64,000 nt of DNA from Flavobacterium suncheonense GH29-5 = DSM 17707 (GCF_000430025.1 NZ_KE387020.1:62001-126000); one strand, 5' to 3'; positions 52,287 to 62,285 are shown, counted from the stretch's first letter. The notes: generated from the sequence alone by a model not told the origin. A program made the numbers and translations.

Positions 52287-52323
52287 CCCAAGTCTGACTT
52301 TTTAAGACTTGGGATTTTTATTG
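52287..52323 (+). terminator. intrinsic terminator after the lipoprotein gene
   Basis: CCCAAGTCT and AGACTTGGG form a perfect 9-bp stem, followed by a T-rich stretch. Confidence 0.85.
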
Positions 52324-52347
52324 TACCATTGAAAAAAAACACACATC

Positions 52348-53907
52348 ATGAAAAAATACTTACTTTCAGCATTAATACTGGTTTCAGGAGGCAGCGCCAT
52401 CGCTCAGCAAACCACTCCTTCAGATGCCTTGCGCTATGCCGTTACCGATTTAAACGGAACAGCGCGTTTTAGAGGATTAAGCGGTGCTTTTGGAGCAGTA
52501 GGCGGCGATTTATCGGCTATCAACATCAACCCTGCCGGTTCTGCTATTTTCAATTACAATTCCGCGACGGGAACGCTTGGTGTTTTTAATAGTAAGAACA
52601 ATTCCAACTATTTCGGAACGACTTCATCTGATTCCGAAAGTATCTTCGACATCAATCAGTTAGGGGCTGTATTTGTTTTTAAAGACAGTGGTAAAAGCGA
52701 CTGGAAAAAAATTGCCGTAGCCTTTAATTACGAAGTAAATAACAATTTTGACAACAGTTATTACTCCAGAGGAACCAATCCAACTACCTCAATAGGGAAT
52801 TACTTTTTAAACTTTGCCAATTTCGGAAACAACGGAAATATATTTCCTATAGATTTGATGGAAACCCAAGCGGGAGAAACCGTTTCAGACCTTTACAGCT
52901 ATTTGGCTTCACTATCCAATGGTTTTGCAGCGCAGCAAGCTATGTTGGGATATCGGGCTTTTCTTTATGATTACAATGACGGAACAGGCACAACACCTAA
53001 CACTCCTCCTTTTTACCAATCGAATATTCCTCCGGGTAGTTTCTATCAGGAAAACAGTGTGGTAACGGAAGGCTATAACGGAAAAATCACAGCCAACGTG
53101 GCGGCACAATATCAGGACAAATTATACATTGGACTTAATCTGAATGCTCATTTTACCGATTTCCGGAAAAGTTCATCCGTTTACGAACGCAACAGCAACA
53201 ACCCTGCTCTTGGTGTACAGGAAATTCGGTTTGACAACGATTTGTATACCTATGGTGGCGGATTCTCGTTCAACTTAGGGGTGATTGCTAAATTTTCAGA
53301 TTCGTTCCGGGGTGGTTTGGCTTATGAATCGCCTACCTGGTACCGCCTGAATGATGAATTAACACAACGATTAGTTGCTGTGAGTACTGATGGTGCCAAT
53401 GTTTTTACCGATGTTGTCGATCCGGGTATCGTGAATATTTACGAACCATATAAAATTCAGACGCCCGGAAAATTCACCGGAAGTTTGGCTTATATTTTTG
53501 GCAAAAACGGTTTAATCAGTTTTGATTATGCGATTAAGGATTACAGCAATACGCAGTTCCGACCAAAAAGAGAAAGTCTTTTCAGGGATTTAAATGCTGT
53601 AATGGCTGACGAACTTACCACCGCCAACGAATACCGCATTGGTGCGGAATACAAAATCAAACAAGCCAGCTTGCGCGCCGGTTACCGCTTTGAAGAAAGC
53701 CCATACAAAAACGGAAAAACCGTTGGCGATTTAACCGGTTATACAGCAGGTTTAGGCTACAACTTTAAAGGTTCCCGTTTGGATTTAGCTTATTCGTTCT
53801 CGAAACGCGACTCAGAATTGCCGTTTATGTCTTCCGGGATGACGGATGCCGCTAAAATAAGTTCTAAAAACAACAACATATTGCTATCGTACACGATTGA
53901 TTTTTAA
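52348..53907 (+). CDS. OmpP1/FadL-like outer-membrane transport protein
   Basis: This 519-residue protein has a signal peptide (KKYLLSALILVSGGSAIAQ) and a beta-barrel of the OmpP1/FadL/TodX group. The N-terminal region DALRYAVTDLNGTARFRGLSGAFGAVGGDLSAININPAGSA is characteristic. It is likely to admit hydrophobic compounds. The final residues (NNILLSYTIDF) end in Phe as expected for barrel insertion. A terminator follows. Confidence 0.88.
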   Translation: MKKYLLSALILVSGGSAIAQQTTPSDALRYAVTDLNGTARFRGLSGAFGAVGGDLSAININPAGSAIFNYNSATGTLGVFNSKNNSNYFGTTSSDSESIFDINQLGAVFVFKDSGKSDWKKIAVAFNYEVNNNFDNSYYSRGTNPTTSIGNYFLNFANFGNNGNIFPIDLMETQAGETVSDLYSYLASLSNGFAAQQAMLGYRAFLYDYNDGTGTTPNTPPFYQSNIPPGSFYQENSVVTEGYNGKITANVAAQYQDKLYIGLNLNAHFTDFRKSSSVYERNSNNPALGVQEIRFDNDLYTYGGGFSFNLGVIAKFSDSFRGGLAYESPTWYRLNDELTQRLVAVSTDGANVFTDVVDPGIVNIYEPYKIQTPGKFTGSLAYIFGKNGLISFDYAIKDYSNTQFRPKRESLFRDLNAVMADELTTANEYRIGAEYKIKQASLRAGYRFEESPYKNGKTVGDLTGYTAGLGYNFKGSRLDLAYSFSKRDSELPFMSSGMTDAAKISSKNNNILLSYTIDF

Positions 53908-53929
53908 TCTTAGCGTATGTTTCAAGACA

Positions 53930-53958
53930 AACCGTTCCGCAAGGAGCGGTTTTTTTTA
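53930..53958 (+). terminator. intrinsic terminator after the FadL-like gene
   Basis: ACCGTTCC-GCAA-GGAGCGGT stem-loop with one G-T pair, followed by a T-run. Confidence 0.85.
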
Positions 53959-53972
53959 TGCCTGAACGTTTG

Positions 53973-54047
53973 CCTCTAGCCCCGACAGCAGTGGCATCCT
54001 TTTACTTTTTGACTAAAAAAAGGAAAAGATAAAACGGATGGCGGGAC
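53973..54047. repeat. dispersed intergenic element, copy 2 (long form)
   Basis: A block beginning CTAGCCCCGACAGCAGTGGCAT and ending GGATGGCGGGACC surrounds an A/T-rich imperfect hairpin (CCTTTT...AAAAAGG). The ends match copy 1 at 3695-3740. It is intergenic and has no coding capacity. Confidence 0.5.
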
Positions 54048-54097
54048 CAAACCCTTAAAAAATTCCCAAACGATGGTGCTCCTAATTATAAAAAGCG

Positions 54098-54105
54098 TAA
54101 TTTTG
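54098..54105 (+). promoter_or_regulatory. -7 promoter box for rimO
   Basis: TAATTTTG, 31 bp before the rimO ATG. Confidence 0.4.
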
Positions 54106-54136
54106 CGCACTTTCTTAAAATAAGTTTCGTAAAGAT

Positions 54137-55438
54137 ATGAGAACCAAGTCGTTAAAGAAAAACAAAATTAATGTAATCACCCTGGGATGTTCCAAAAACA
54201 CCTATGACAGTGAAGTATTGATGGGACAGCTGAAAGCCAATGGCAAAGAGGTAGTTCACGAGCAGGAAGGCAACATCGTGGTGATTAACACTTGTGGTTT
54301 TATCGACAACGCCAAAGAGGAATCGGTGAATACGATTTTGGAATATGCCGATAAAAAAGAACAGGGCTTAGTGGACAAAGTTTTCGTAACCGGCTGTTTG
54401 AGCGAGCGTTACCGTCCGGACTTAGAGAAAGAAATCCCGAACGTAGACCAATATTTCGGCACTACGGAATTGCCTTTATTATTAAAAGCTTTAGGCGCAG
54501 ATTACAAACACGAGTTGATCGGTGAGCGTTTGACGACGACTCCGAAAAACTATGCCTATTTAAAAATATCGGAAGGTTGCGACCGTCCGTGCAGTTTTTG
54601 TGCGATTCCTTTGATGCGCGGGAAACACGTTTCGACACCGATTGAAAATCTGGTAATTGAAGCGGAAAAATTAGCGAAAAACGGCGTGAAAGAATTAATT
54701 CTTATCGCTCAGGATTTAACCTATTACGGTTTAGACTTATACAAAAAGAGAAATTTAGCCGAGCTTTTGGAAGCTTTGGTAAAAGTGGAAGGCATCGAGT
54801 GGATTCGATTGCATTATGCTTTCCCTACCGGTTTTCCGATGGAAGTATTGGAACTGATGAAGCGCGAGCCGAAAATCTGTAATTATATCGACATTCCGTT
54901 ACAACATATTGCCGATAACGTATTGAAATCAATGCGTCGTGGCACAACATACGAGAAGACTACGAAGTTGTTGAAAGAATTCCGTGCTGCGGTTCCGGAA
55001 ATGGCGATCCGTACGACTTTGATTGTGGGGTATCCAGGTGAAACGGAAGAAGATTTCCAGATCCTGAAAAACTGGGTGGAAGAAATGCGTTTCGAGCGTT
55101 TGGGCTGTTTTACCTATTCGCACGAAGAAAACACACACGCCTACAGTTTAGTGGATGATGTACCGGAGGAAGTGAAACAAGCACGTGCTGCTGAAATCAT
55201 GGACATTCAGGCGCAGATTTCCTGGGATTTGAATCAGGAGAAAATCGGACAGACTTTTAAATGTATCATCGACCGCAAAGAAGGACAATATTTTATCGGA
55301 AGAACCGAATTTGACAGCCCGGATGTGGACAACGAAGTATTGATTGACGCTTCCAAATTCTACTTAAAAACCGGTGATTTTGTAAATGTTTCGATTATCG
55401 ATGCCACCGAATTTGACTTGTACGGTGAGCCGGTTTAA
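54137..55438 (+). CDS. rimO: ribosomal protein S12 methylthiotransferase
   Basis: This 433-residue radical SAM enzyme adds methylthio to Asp of ribosomal protein S12. The N-terminal UPF0004 domain has its three cluster cysteines (LGCSKN, NTCGF, VTGCLSE). The radical SAM motif is SEGCDRPCSFCAIPLMRG (CxxxCxxC), and a C-terminal TRAM domain follows. The signature GCSKN favours RimO over MiaB. Confidence 0.94.
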   Translation: MRTKSLKKNKINVITLGCSKNTYDSEVLMGQLKANGKEVVHEQEGNIVVINTCGFIDNAKEESVNTILEYADKKEQGLVDKVFVTGCLSERYRPDLEKEIPNVDQYFGTTELPLLLKALGADYKHELIGERLTTTPKNYAYLKISEGCDRPCSFCAIPLMRGKHVSTPIENLVIEAEKLAKNGVKELILIAQDLTYYGLDLYKKRNLAELLEALVKVEGIEWIRLHYAFPTGFPMEVLELMKREPKICNYIDIPLQHIADNVLKSMRRGTTYEKTTKLLKEFRAAVPEMAIRTTLIVGYPGETEEDFQILKNWVEEMRFERLGCFTYSHEENTHAYSLVDDVPEEVKQARAAEIMDIQAQISWDLNQEKIGQTFKCIIDRKEGQYFIGRTEFDSPDVDNEVLIDASKFYLKTGDFVNVSIIDATEFDLYGEPV

Positions 55439-55463
55439 TACTTTTCGACAGTAATCAGAACAG

Positions 55464-55494
55464 AAATCCTTACTTTTCAGTGAGGATTTTTTTT
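55464..55494 (+). terminator. rimO terminator
   Basis: AAATCCTTAC and GTGAGGATTT form a 10-bp stem with one G-T pair, followed by T8. Confidence 0.85.
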
Positions 55495-55571
55495 ATTTCC
55501 AACACCATTTAACCTCGTAACACTGCTTTTTTATTAGTAACTTTAAGTGTGAAATTTTAAAATTCAGTAGT

Positions 55572-55808
55572 ATGATAACCAAGCATCCCATTTATCAGGA
55601 CTTTCCTGAATATGCAGACAAAATTAAAGACTTGTATCACCACAATGATGAATTTCAGGTTTTATTGCATTCCTACACGGAGTTAGATGACAAAATTTAT
55701 AAAATTGAAACCGATCAGGAACTTGCAATGGATGATGAGTTGTCGCAGCTGAGAAAGGACCGCGTGTTTTTGAAGGACATGATTTACAATTATCTGCAAC
55801 AGAATTAA
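55572..55808 (+). CDS. YdcH-like (DUF465) small helical protein
   Basis: This 78-residue acidic protein is predicted almost entirely helical (HPIYQDFPEYADKIKDLYHH, then LDDKIYKIETDQE and LRKDRVFLKDMIYNYLQQN). It fits the DUF465/YdcH family of short coiled-coil proteins of unknown function. It is followed by a shared terminator. Confidence 0.82.
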   Translation: MITKHPIYQDFPEYADKIKDLYHHNDEFQVLLHSYTELDDKIYKIETDQELAMDDELSQLRKDRVFLKDMIYNYLQQN

Positions 55809-55811
55809 AAA

Positions 55812-55841
55812 TAAAAACCGCCTTTTTAGGCGGTTTTTTTG
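55812..55841. terminator. bidirectional terminator between the YdcH-like gene and the carboxylase operon
   Basis: AACCGCC and GGCGGTT form a perfect stem around TTTTTA, with A-run on the left and T7 on the right. Confidence 0.9.
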
Positions 55842-55849
55842 TATTAAAA

Positions 55850-57394
55850 TTATAAAGGAATATTTCCGTGTTTGCGTTTCGGCGTATCCACCACTTTGTT
55901 TTCCAGCATTTTGAACGCTTTGATCAGTTTTCGGCGCGTGTCCTGTGGGAAGATGACCTCATCGATAAAACCGCGTTGCGCCGCTCGGTACGGGTTGGCG
56001 AATTTCTCGGCGTATTCCGCTTCTTTTTCTAATAATTTGGCTGCAGGATCGGCTGCTTCGGCAATTTCTTTTTTGAAGATGATTTCAGAAGCACCTTTGG
56101 CTCCCATAACCGCGATTTCTGCTCCCGGCCACGCGAAGTTCATATCCGCTCCGATGTGTTTCGAGTTCATTACGTCGTATGCGCCACCGTAGGCTTTTCG
56201 GGTAATTACCGTTACTTTCGGAACAGTAGCCTCACTCAATGCGTACAATAATTTTGCACCGTGAACAATAATTCCGTTCCATTCCTGATCCGTTCCCGGT
56301 AAAAAGCCCGGTACGTCTACCAATACCAGTAACGGAATGTTGAACGCATCGCAAAAACGGGTAAAACGTGCCGCTTTAATCGAACTGTTCACGTCCAAAC
56401 ACCCGGCTAAGAACATTGGATTGTTTGCCACTACTCCTACGCTTTTTCCGCCGATTCTTGCAAAACCAACAATGATGTTTTCCGCATAATTTTTATGGAT
56501 TTCGAAGAATGTTTCCTCATCAATAATGGCGTTAACCACCTCGTGCATGTCGTACGGTTTGTTTGGATTGTCCGGAACAATGTTGTTTAACTGCTCGCGT
56601 AGTTCCTCTCCCAATTCATAAGGCAAATCTTCAACGGTTTCGGTATTGTTTTGCGGAATGTAGCTCAGCAAACGTTTTACGTCTTCCAGACATTCCACAT
56701 CGTTGGCAGAAGTCGTGTGTGCCACTCCTGATTTTGTAGAGTGTGTTGATGCTCCACCCAATTCTTCGGAAGTTACTTCTTCGTTGGTTACCGTTTTCAC
56801 CACGTTCGGACCGGTTACGAACATATAAGACGTATTTTCCACCATCATCGTAAAATCGGTCATGGCCGGAGAATAAACCGCTCCACCGGCACAAGGTCCC
56901 ATAATGGCTGAAATTTGGGGAATTACTCCGGAAGCCTGAACGTTTCGGAAGAAAATATCCGCATAACCTCCCAAAGAGCGAACCCCTTCCTGAATACGGG
57001 CACCACCGGAATCGTTCAAACCAATCATTGGAGCACCAACTTTCAGCGCCATATCCATTACTTTACAGATTTTTTCGGCGTGGGTTTCGGATAAAGCACC
57101 TCCAAAAACGGTAAAATCCTGAGCGAAAGCATACACCAATCGGCCGTTAACCGTTCCGTAACCGGTGATTACACCGTCGCCTAAATAATGTTCTTTATCC
57201 ATGCCGAAATCTTTGGTTCGGTGGGTGACGAATGCACCGATTTCCTCGAACGAACCTTCGTCAAAGAAATATTCGATGCGCTCACGTGCCGTTAATTTCT
57301 TTTTGGCGTGCTGGGTGGCAATTCTTTTTTCACCGCCTCCTAACTTGGATTCGGCGATTTTATGATTTAATATGTCAAATTTATTTGATTCCAT
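55850..57394 (-). CDS. acyl-CoA carboxylase beta subunit (carboxyltransferase)
   Basis: This 514-residue crotonase-fold carboxyltransferase is of the propionyl-CoA/acyl-CoA type. Typical sequences are [55 protein letters not shown] and the late [24 protein letters not shown] and [15 protein letters not shown]. It transfers CO2 from carboxybiotin to an acyl-CoA, most likely propionyl-CoA, giving methylmalonyl-CoA. It is third in the operon with biotin carboxylase and carrier protein; the 97-bp gap before it holds heptamer repeats. Confidence 0.92.
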   Translation of the reverse strand: MESNKFDILNHKIAESKLGGGEKRIATQHAKKKLTARERIEYFFDEGSFEEIGAFVTHRTKDFGMDKEHYLGDGVITGYGTVNGRLVYAFAQDFTVFGGALSETHAEKICKVMDMALKVGAPMIGLNDSGGARIQEGVRSLGGYADIFFRNVQASGVIPQISAIMGPCAGGAVYSPAMTDFTMMVENTSYMFVTGPNVVKTVTNEEVTSEELGGASTHSTKSGVAHTTSANDVECLEDVKRLLSYIPQNNTETVEDLPYELGEELREQLNNIVPDNPNKPYDMHEVVNAIIDEETFFEIHKNYAENIIVGFARIGGKSVGVVANNPMFLAGCLDVNSSIKAARFTRFCDAFNIPLLVLVDVPGFLPGTDQEWNGIIVHGAKLLYALSEATVPKVTVITRKAYGGAYDVMNSKHIGADMNFAWPGAEIAVMGAKGASEIIFKKEIAEAADPAAKLLEKEAEYAEKFANPYRAAQRGFIDEVIFPQDTRRKLIKAFKMLENKVVDTPKRKHGNIPL

Positions 57395-57429
57395 GATTTA
57401 ATTTTTAGTATACAGTTTAATAGTAGGCC

Positions 57430-57485
57430 GTTTTCAGTATTCCGTTTGCAGTGTGTATCATCAATCTCACTTCTCACTTCTCACT
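57430..57485. repeat. heptamer repeats inside the carboxylase operon
   Basis: TCTCACT occurs three times in perfect 7-bp tandem (57465-57485). To its left a degenerate stretch reads on the minus strand ACTGCAAAC and ACTGAAAAC, resembling the heptamer-like units at 29440-29472. Confidence 0.6.
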
Positions 57486-57491
57486 TTTAGA

Positions 57492-58937
57492 CTATAAATG
57501 TGTTGGTACGCGTAAGATTTTCTGATCGGTTAAATACTGTTTCAGAGCCACATAAGCCGCTACTTCTGCTTCTTTGTCCATTTGGGCTTTCAATACTTCA
57601 CTGTCGTAATATTTTTTTACGAAATGTGTATCGAAATTTCCGGAACGGAAGGCTTCATGCTCCATGACAAACGTTCCGAACGGCAACGTGGTATGAACAC
57701 CTTCAATCTTGTATGCTTTAATGGCTTCAATCATTTTCTGGATAGCTTCTTCTCGGGTTTTTCCGTAGGTAATCAGTTTGGAAAGCATCGGGTCGTAATA
57801 AATCGGCACTTCCATTCCCTCTTCAAAACCGTCGTCTACGCGGATGCCTTCGCCTTGCGGTACCTGGTAAACGTCCAATTTTCCGACATTCGGAAGGAAA
57901 TCGTTCAGCGGATCTTCGCAGTACACACGCAATTCCATCGCATGACCGTTGATGTGCAAATCTTCCTGCCTGATGTTTAACGCTTCGCCACGAGCCACAC
58001 GGATTTGCATTTCCACCAAGTCCATACCGGTAATCATTTCGGTTACAGGGTGTTCTACCTGCAAACGCGTATTCATCTCCAAAAAGTAGAAGTTTTTGTT
58101 TTCATCCAAAAGGAATTCCACGGTTCCGGCGCCTAAATAATCGCACGATTGGGCAACTTTCACAGCGGCTTCTCCCATCGCTTTACGGATTTCCGGTGTT
58201 AAAACTGCAGATGGTGCTTCTTCCACCACTTTTTGGTGACGACGCTGAATCGAACATTCTCTTTCAAACAAATACAGAATATTGCCGTGGCTGTCTGCCA
58301 TGACCTGTATTTCGATGTGACGCGGTGAGGCCACATATTTTTCGATAAAAACAGAACCGTCTCCGAAAGCGGAAACTGCTTCACTGATGGCACGGTTCAT
58401 TTGCGATTCGAATTCGGCTTCGTTTTCTACCACGCGCATTCCTTTTCCGCCACCGCCGGCAGAAGCTTTAATCAGGATAGGAAAACCGATTTGTTTCGCT
58501 ACTTGTTTCGCTTCTTCAATATCGGTAATGGCTTTGTCTACACCGGGAACCATTGGAATATCATAGGCTTTTACCGCATCTTTGGCCGCTAATTTGCTTC
58601 CCATGATGTGGATGGCTTTGGATTTTGGTCCGATGAAGGTGATGTTATTTTTCTCGGCTAATTCGGCGAAATCAGCATTTTCACTCAGGAAACCGTAACC
58701 CGGATGGATGCCGTCTACGTTTAAGGATTTTGCTACTTCGATAATTTTATCGCCTAACAAATACGACTGATTGGATGGGGCTTCCCCGATACAAACCGCT
58801 TCGTCGGCAAATTTAACATGCGGTGCATTTCTGTCGGCAACGGAATATACGGCTACGGTTTTGATTCCCATCTTGCGGGCCGTTTTCATGACGCGTAGGG
58901 CAATTTCCCCACGGTTAGCTACTAATATTTTCTTCAT
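57492..58937 (-). CDS. biotin carboxylase subunit of acyl-CoA carboxylase
   Basis: This 481-residue ATP-grasp enzyme carboxylates the biotin of the carrier subunit using ATP and bicarbonate. Visible are KKILVANRGEIALRVMKTA (residues 2-20), the ATP-binding KASAGGGGKGMRVV glycine-rich loop, and the EMNTRLQVEHPVTEMITG active-site motif. It matches AccC along its length. It starts 2 bp after the carrier gene. Propionyl- rather than acetyl-CoA carboxylase is inferred from the partner beta subunit. Confidence 0.93.
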   Translation of the reverse strand: MKKILVANRGEIALRVMKTARKMGIKTVAVYSVADRNAPHVKFADEAVCIGEAPSNQSYLLGDKIIEVAKSLNVDGIHPGYGFLSENADFAELAEKNNITFIGPKSKAIHIMGSKLAAKDAVKAYDIPMVPGVDKAITDIEEAKQVAKQIGFPILIKASAGGGGKGMRVVENEAEFESQMNRAISEAVSAFGDGSVFIEKYVASPRHIEIQVMADSHGNILYLFERECSIQRRHQKVVEEAPSAVLTPEIRKAMGEAAVKVAQSCDYLGAGTVEFLLDENKNFYFLEMNTRLQVEHPVTEMITGMDLVEMQIRVARGEALNIRQEDLHINGHAMELRVYCEDPLNDFLPNVGKLDVYQVPQGEGIRVDDGFEEGMEVPIYYDPMLSKLITYGKTREEAIQKMIEAIKAYKIEGVHTTLPFGTFVMEHEAFRSGNFDTHFVKKYYDSEVLKAQMDKEAEVAAYVALKQYLTDQKILRVPTHL

Positions 58938-58939
58938 GA

Positions 58940-59425
58940 TTATTCGAATTCGATTAACAATTGACCTTTGTCTACGGCCTGGTCTTTAGAAACTGCAATA
59001 GACTTGATAACACCGTCTCTTGGAGAAAGGAAACTGTTTTCCATTTTCATCGCGCCTAAAATCAGAATCGGGTCGTTTTCTTTGACTTCTTGCCCTACTT
59101 CCACATTGATTTCCAGGATTAAGCCCGGCATTGGCGCTTTGATGGAATTGACTTGTTTGGTCGCTCCCACCGCAAAACCCATTTCCTTGATAAGCTGGTC
59201 TAACGGATTGGCAATATCTACTGCATAATCGGTATTGTTGATTCGCACCGTGTATTTTTTGGCGTTGAAATCTGCTTCTACAATTTCGGCATGATACGGG
59301 AGGTTGTCTTTTAAGATGTGGTACTTCGCATTTCCTAAAGCCAAAGCATCAAAGGAGTTTGCATCATTTTCTGATGCTTCCACGGTAAGGGTTTTGTTTA
59401 CCGTGATTTTATAAGTTGCACTCAT
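58940..59425 (-). CDS. biotin carboxyl carrier protein subunit
   Basis: This is a 161-residue protein. The C-terminal biotinyl domain (about 93-161) has the biotin-acceptor lysine K127 in GAMKMEN and the PMPGLI hairpin typical of the family. The N-terminal half (about 1-85) links to the other subunits. It is the first gene of the three-gene operon. Confidence 0.92.
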   Translation of the reverse strand: MSATYKITVNKTLTVEASENDANSFDALALGNAKYHILKDNLPYHAEIVEADFNAKKYTVRINNTDYAVDIANPLDQLIKEMGFAVGATKQVNSIKAPMPGLILEINVEVGQEVKENDPILILGAMKMENSFLSPRDGVIKSIAVSKDQAVDKGQLLIEFE

Positions 59426-59553
59426 TTAGGTTACATTTTAGTGGCTGTAAATTTAAACAATTAATTGAAACTTCTTTTTAACATTTATTGCGGATTTTCC
59501 GCAACCCTTCTTCATTTTCAGTACTTAATATTGCTTTATCAAATCAGAAAGCT

Positions 59554-60087
59554 ATGATACCAGAAAGTTTATCCATTATTGAACGTCAGATTCTGACCAA
59601 TCAATACCGTATCCTTTCCAAATTGGAGAGCGACAATCCGGACCATGAGACAAAAATCGAAATTTTGGAAAATGGTTTTACCGAGCAATATTATGAAGTA
59701 TTTGATGTAAGTACTGAAGAAATTTCACTTGAGATTTGCGAAGAAACCACACAGATACTCAATATGTACCGACGCATAAACAACTGCCTGAAGTCGCTTT
59801 CCAAGACCGAAAAAGAATCGCTCAACCTCAACGCCTTAGCTTTTGAAGGTTTTGGAGCCAACGGCCACTTTCACAGCCAATATATGACCTTCATGATGGA
59901 GAAAATGGATTTATGGCGCGAGTACCGTACTTTGAATCTGGAAGAGAAAAGCAAAAATGCCTTATTCAAATATCGCAAGATGCTAAATTACCAGAATTAT
60001 CTCCTTGAAAATGACCAGTACCACCTGACCCGAACCGATTTAATTAAACTCCTTTCGATTCTGGAAAAGGAATCGGTATCTGCCTAA
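59554..60087 (+). CDS. YfbU-family protein
   Basis: This is 177 residues from the ATG at 59554 (the frame extends upstream to 59488 without support). Sequence around IIERQILTNQYRILSKLE, EILENGFTEQYYEVFD, SLEICEETTQILNMYRRI and NALAFEGFGANGHFHSQYMTFM follows E. coli YfbU, a protein without an established role. It is probably cytoplasmic. It ends at a terminator shared with the convergent hybrid kinase. Confidence 0.83.
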   Translation: MIPESLSIIERQILTNQYRILSKLESDNPDHETKIEILENGFTEQYYEVFDVSTEEISLEICEETTQILNMYRRINNCLKSLSKTEKESLNLNALAFEGFGANGHFHSQYMTFMMEKMDLWREYRTLNLEEKSKNALFKYRKMLNYQNYLLENDQYHLTRTDLIKLLSILEKESVSA

Positions 60088-60133
60088 AATATATACACGC
60101 CATCCAGTTTTTAATAGTAATTTGAATTTGGGA

Positions 60134-60160
60134 AAAAATCCGGTTAAGCCGGATTTTTTT
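60134..60160. terminator. bidirectional terminator between the YfbU gene and hybrid kinase
   Basis: AAATCCGG and CCGGATTT form a stem around TTAAG, flanked by A-run and T7. Confidence 0.88.
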
Positions 60161-60164
60161 TATG

Positions 60165-62285
60165 CTATGCTTCCTCAAAATATTTTTTAATGAGAAAGAG
60201 TATTTTCGACTTATCCAAAGGCTTTGACATATAATCGTTAAAACCAATTTCCTTAATCTTTTCAATCTCTTCGGAAAAGGAATACGAGGTTTGGGCAATT
60301 ATCGGAATCCCGGCATTGAATTCCCGGATGCGCTGAAAGGCTTCGTAACCGTTTAAATTCGGCATTTTTATATCCATGAACACCAAATCCACTTCATCGT
60401 TTTCTTTGCAGATTTGTACGGCTTCCCATCCGTCTTTTGCCCGAAGAACCGTGAAACCGTGCATTTTCAGGAGTTTTTCCAACAAAATGAAGTTGATATT
60501 ATCGTCTTCGGCCACCAGTATGATTTTCTCGTTTCCGACATTTACCGGAACCGTAACTTTTGCGGCGGGTTTGTCTGTGTTTTCAGTTTCATCGTATTGC
60601 AACGGTATATAAACTGTAAAAGTCGTCCCTACTCCGCTCTGCGATTCGAAACGGATTTTTCCGCCAAGCATTTCCACATAAGCTTTTGAAATGGCCAGTC
60701 CTAATCCCAAACCTTCATTGGCTGAAATTCCTTTGGCATTGATTTTACTAAACCGTTTAAAAACGCTCTTCTGAAATTCGTCGGGAATTCCTATACCGGA
60801 ATCTTTTACCCTGAAAACAATCCGCTTATCGGGTTCGTCGATGTTGTATTCCAAAAGAACGTATCCTTCTTCCGTAAACTTAAAGGCATTGTTTAACAGG
60901 TTGGTGATGATTTCCTGCAGTTTTGTTCCGTCGGTTAAAATATTCTTTGAGGGTTTATTGTCTGGTGCTATTACCTTAAATTCAACCTTATTATTCTTAT
61001 GAATAATGCTGTAAGAAGTGTGGATGGTTTTAACCAATTCCTCCAAATCAACAGGATAGATGTTCGGTTTTACGATATTGGAATCAATTTTGGACATTTC
61101 CACCAAATCGTCGATGATGTCGATCAGGTTCCGTCCGCTTTGTTTGATAATACTAATGAATTCTTTTTTCTCTTCTTCGCTTATATCCGGATTGGAAAGC
61201 AAATCGGTAAAACCAAGAATGGCATTCATCGGGGTTCGGATTTCATGCGATAAGTTCATCAGGAAGGCAGATTTTAACTTGTCGCTCTCTTCCGCCCTGC
61301 TTTTAGCGATGGCCAATTGTTTGGTTTTCTCCTGATTTTCTTCAAACAGTTTCCCGATATACCGGAATTCTCCTTTAATTTTTTTTAAGGACGCAATGGC
61401 TGTCGGATCTCCGTTTACCAATATTTTCTTGATAAAACTGATGGGCAACCTCGACCACTGATTGGCGTAATAATAGTAGATAAGCCACGACAGGATAAGC
61501 GCTAAAGCCGTAATCAGCAGGATTCTTTTGGTAATGGAAAAATCGATATCGTAAGCGCGTTTGAAATACAAATTTGAAACAACGGTTCCGTTATGGTCTT
61601 TCAGGGGAATAATGGTAAAAACCGTTTTTTTAGCCGTTTCTTTTCCCGTGTAGAATTTAATTTTTGAGCTGGAAATTTCTTCCATGGCTGTAAAATATTC
61701 CGAATCTAAAAGGCGGGCCATAAAGAAATAACCGGAAGGTTTGGTTTTGTTTTTAAACGGATCGTCGGAGGGATGTATGGTTGCGCCGTACACTTCCACT
61801 ACTCCTTCGGGAATTTTCAGGTAGAATTTAACCATTTTTTTTTCGTCTAACTTTTGAAAAATACTTTTGGGGATAAATTCCTTTGTCTGAATTTTTAAGG
61901 TGGAAACTTTCGTAATAAACTCGCCGTCAACAGTGTACGCGCAAAGGTATTCAACTTTATAGGTATCAATAATGTTGGCGACAGAAGTATTGAACCATTT
62001 AACATCTCTGGTTTTGGTAAAATCCACGAATTCATCCCAATAGGTCACATCGGCCAGAACGGAAGCATAAGGCTCTGAATTCAGTTTCAGCAACGAATTT
62101 ATTTCATTCGTATACAACGCTTTGCTGGATTTGAAAATTTCCTTCTCCTGAATTCGGGTATAAAAATAAAGTGACAACACTAATAGCAGCAGGCCAAACG
62201 TTACAAGTGAAAGCAGGGCAATCACTTTAGAAAAGGTGGAAATTCTGTAACGAGTAAAGATAGATTTCACTGTTTTGCCTTTCAT
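60165..62285 (-). CDS. CHASE4-type hybrid sensor histidine kinase
   Basis: This 706-residue inner-membrane protein has a first membrane segment at about 18-42, a periplasmic CHASE4-like sensor at about 45-245 (with SVLADVTYWDEFVDFT), a second membrane segment at about 252-273, a HisKA domain with H347 (LSHEIRTPMNAILGF), an HATPase domain at about 450-562 (N-box NLLNNAFKFTEEG, G-box GLGLGLAISKAYVE) and a receiver at about 588-706 with D638 (VFMDIKMPNLNG). No separate phosphotransfer protein is nearby. Regulatory target unknown. Confidence 0.92.
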   Translation of the reverse strand: MKGKTVKSIFTRYRISTFSKVIALLSLVTFGLLLLVLSLYFYTRIQEKEIFKSSKALYTNEINSLLKLNSEPYASVLADVTYWDEFVDFTKTRDVKWFNTSVANIIDTYKVEYLCAYTVDGEFITKVSTLKIQTKEFIPKSIFQKLDEKKMVKFYLKIPEGVVEVYGATIHPSDDPFKNKTKPSGYFFMARLLDSEYFTAMEEISSSKIKFYTGKETAKKTVFTIIPLKDHNGTVVSNLYFKRAYDIDFSITKRILLITALALILSWLIYYYYANQWSRLPISFIKKILVNGDPTAIASLKKIKGEFRYIGKLFEENQEKTKQLAIAKSRAEESDKLKSAFLMNLSHEIRTPMNAILGFTDLLSNPDISEEEKKEFISIIKQSGRNLIDIIDDLVEMSKIDSNIVKPNIYPVDLEELVKTIHTSYSIIHKNNKVEFKVIAPDNKPSKNILTDGTKLQEIITNLLNNAFKFTEEGYVLLEYNIDEPDKRIVFRVKDSGIGIPDEFQKSVFKRFSKINAKGISANEGLGLGLAISKAYVEMLGGKIRFESQSGVGTTFTVYIPLQYDETENTDKPAAKVTVPVNVGNEKIILVAEDDNINFILLEKLLKMHGFTVLRAKDGWEAVQICKENDEVDLVFMDIKMPNLNGYEAFQRIREFNAGIPIIAQTSYSFSEEIEKIKEIGFNDYMSKPLDKSKILFLIKKYFEEA

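Noticed and set aside
60165..62285. Hybrid kinase as half of a HTCS (one-component SusC/D regulator)
   Set aside because: It lacks the periplasmic propeller repeats and the C-terminal AraC domain; it ends with a receiver.
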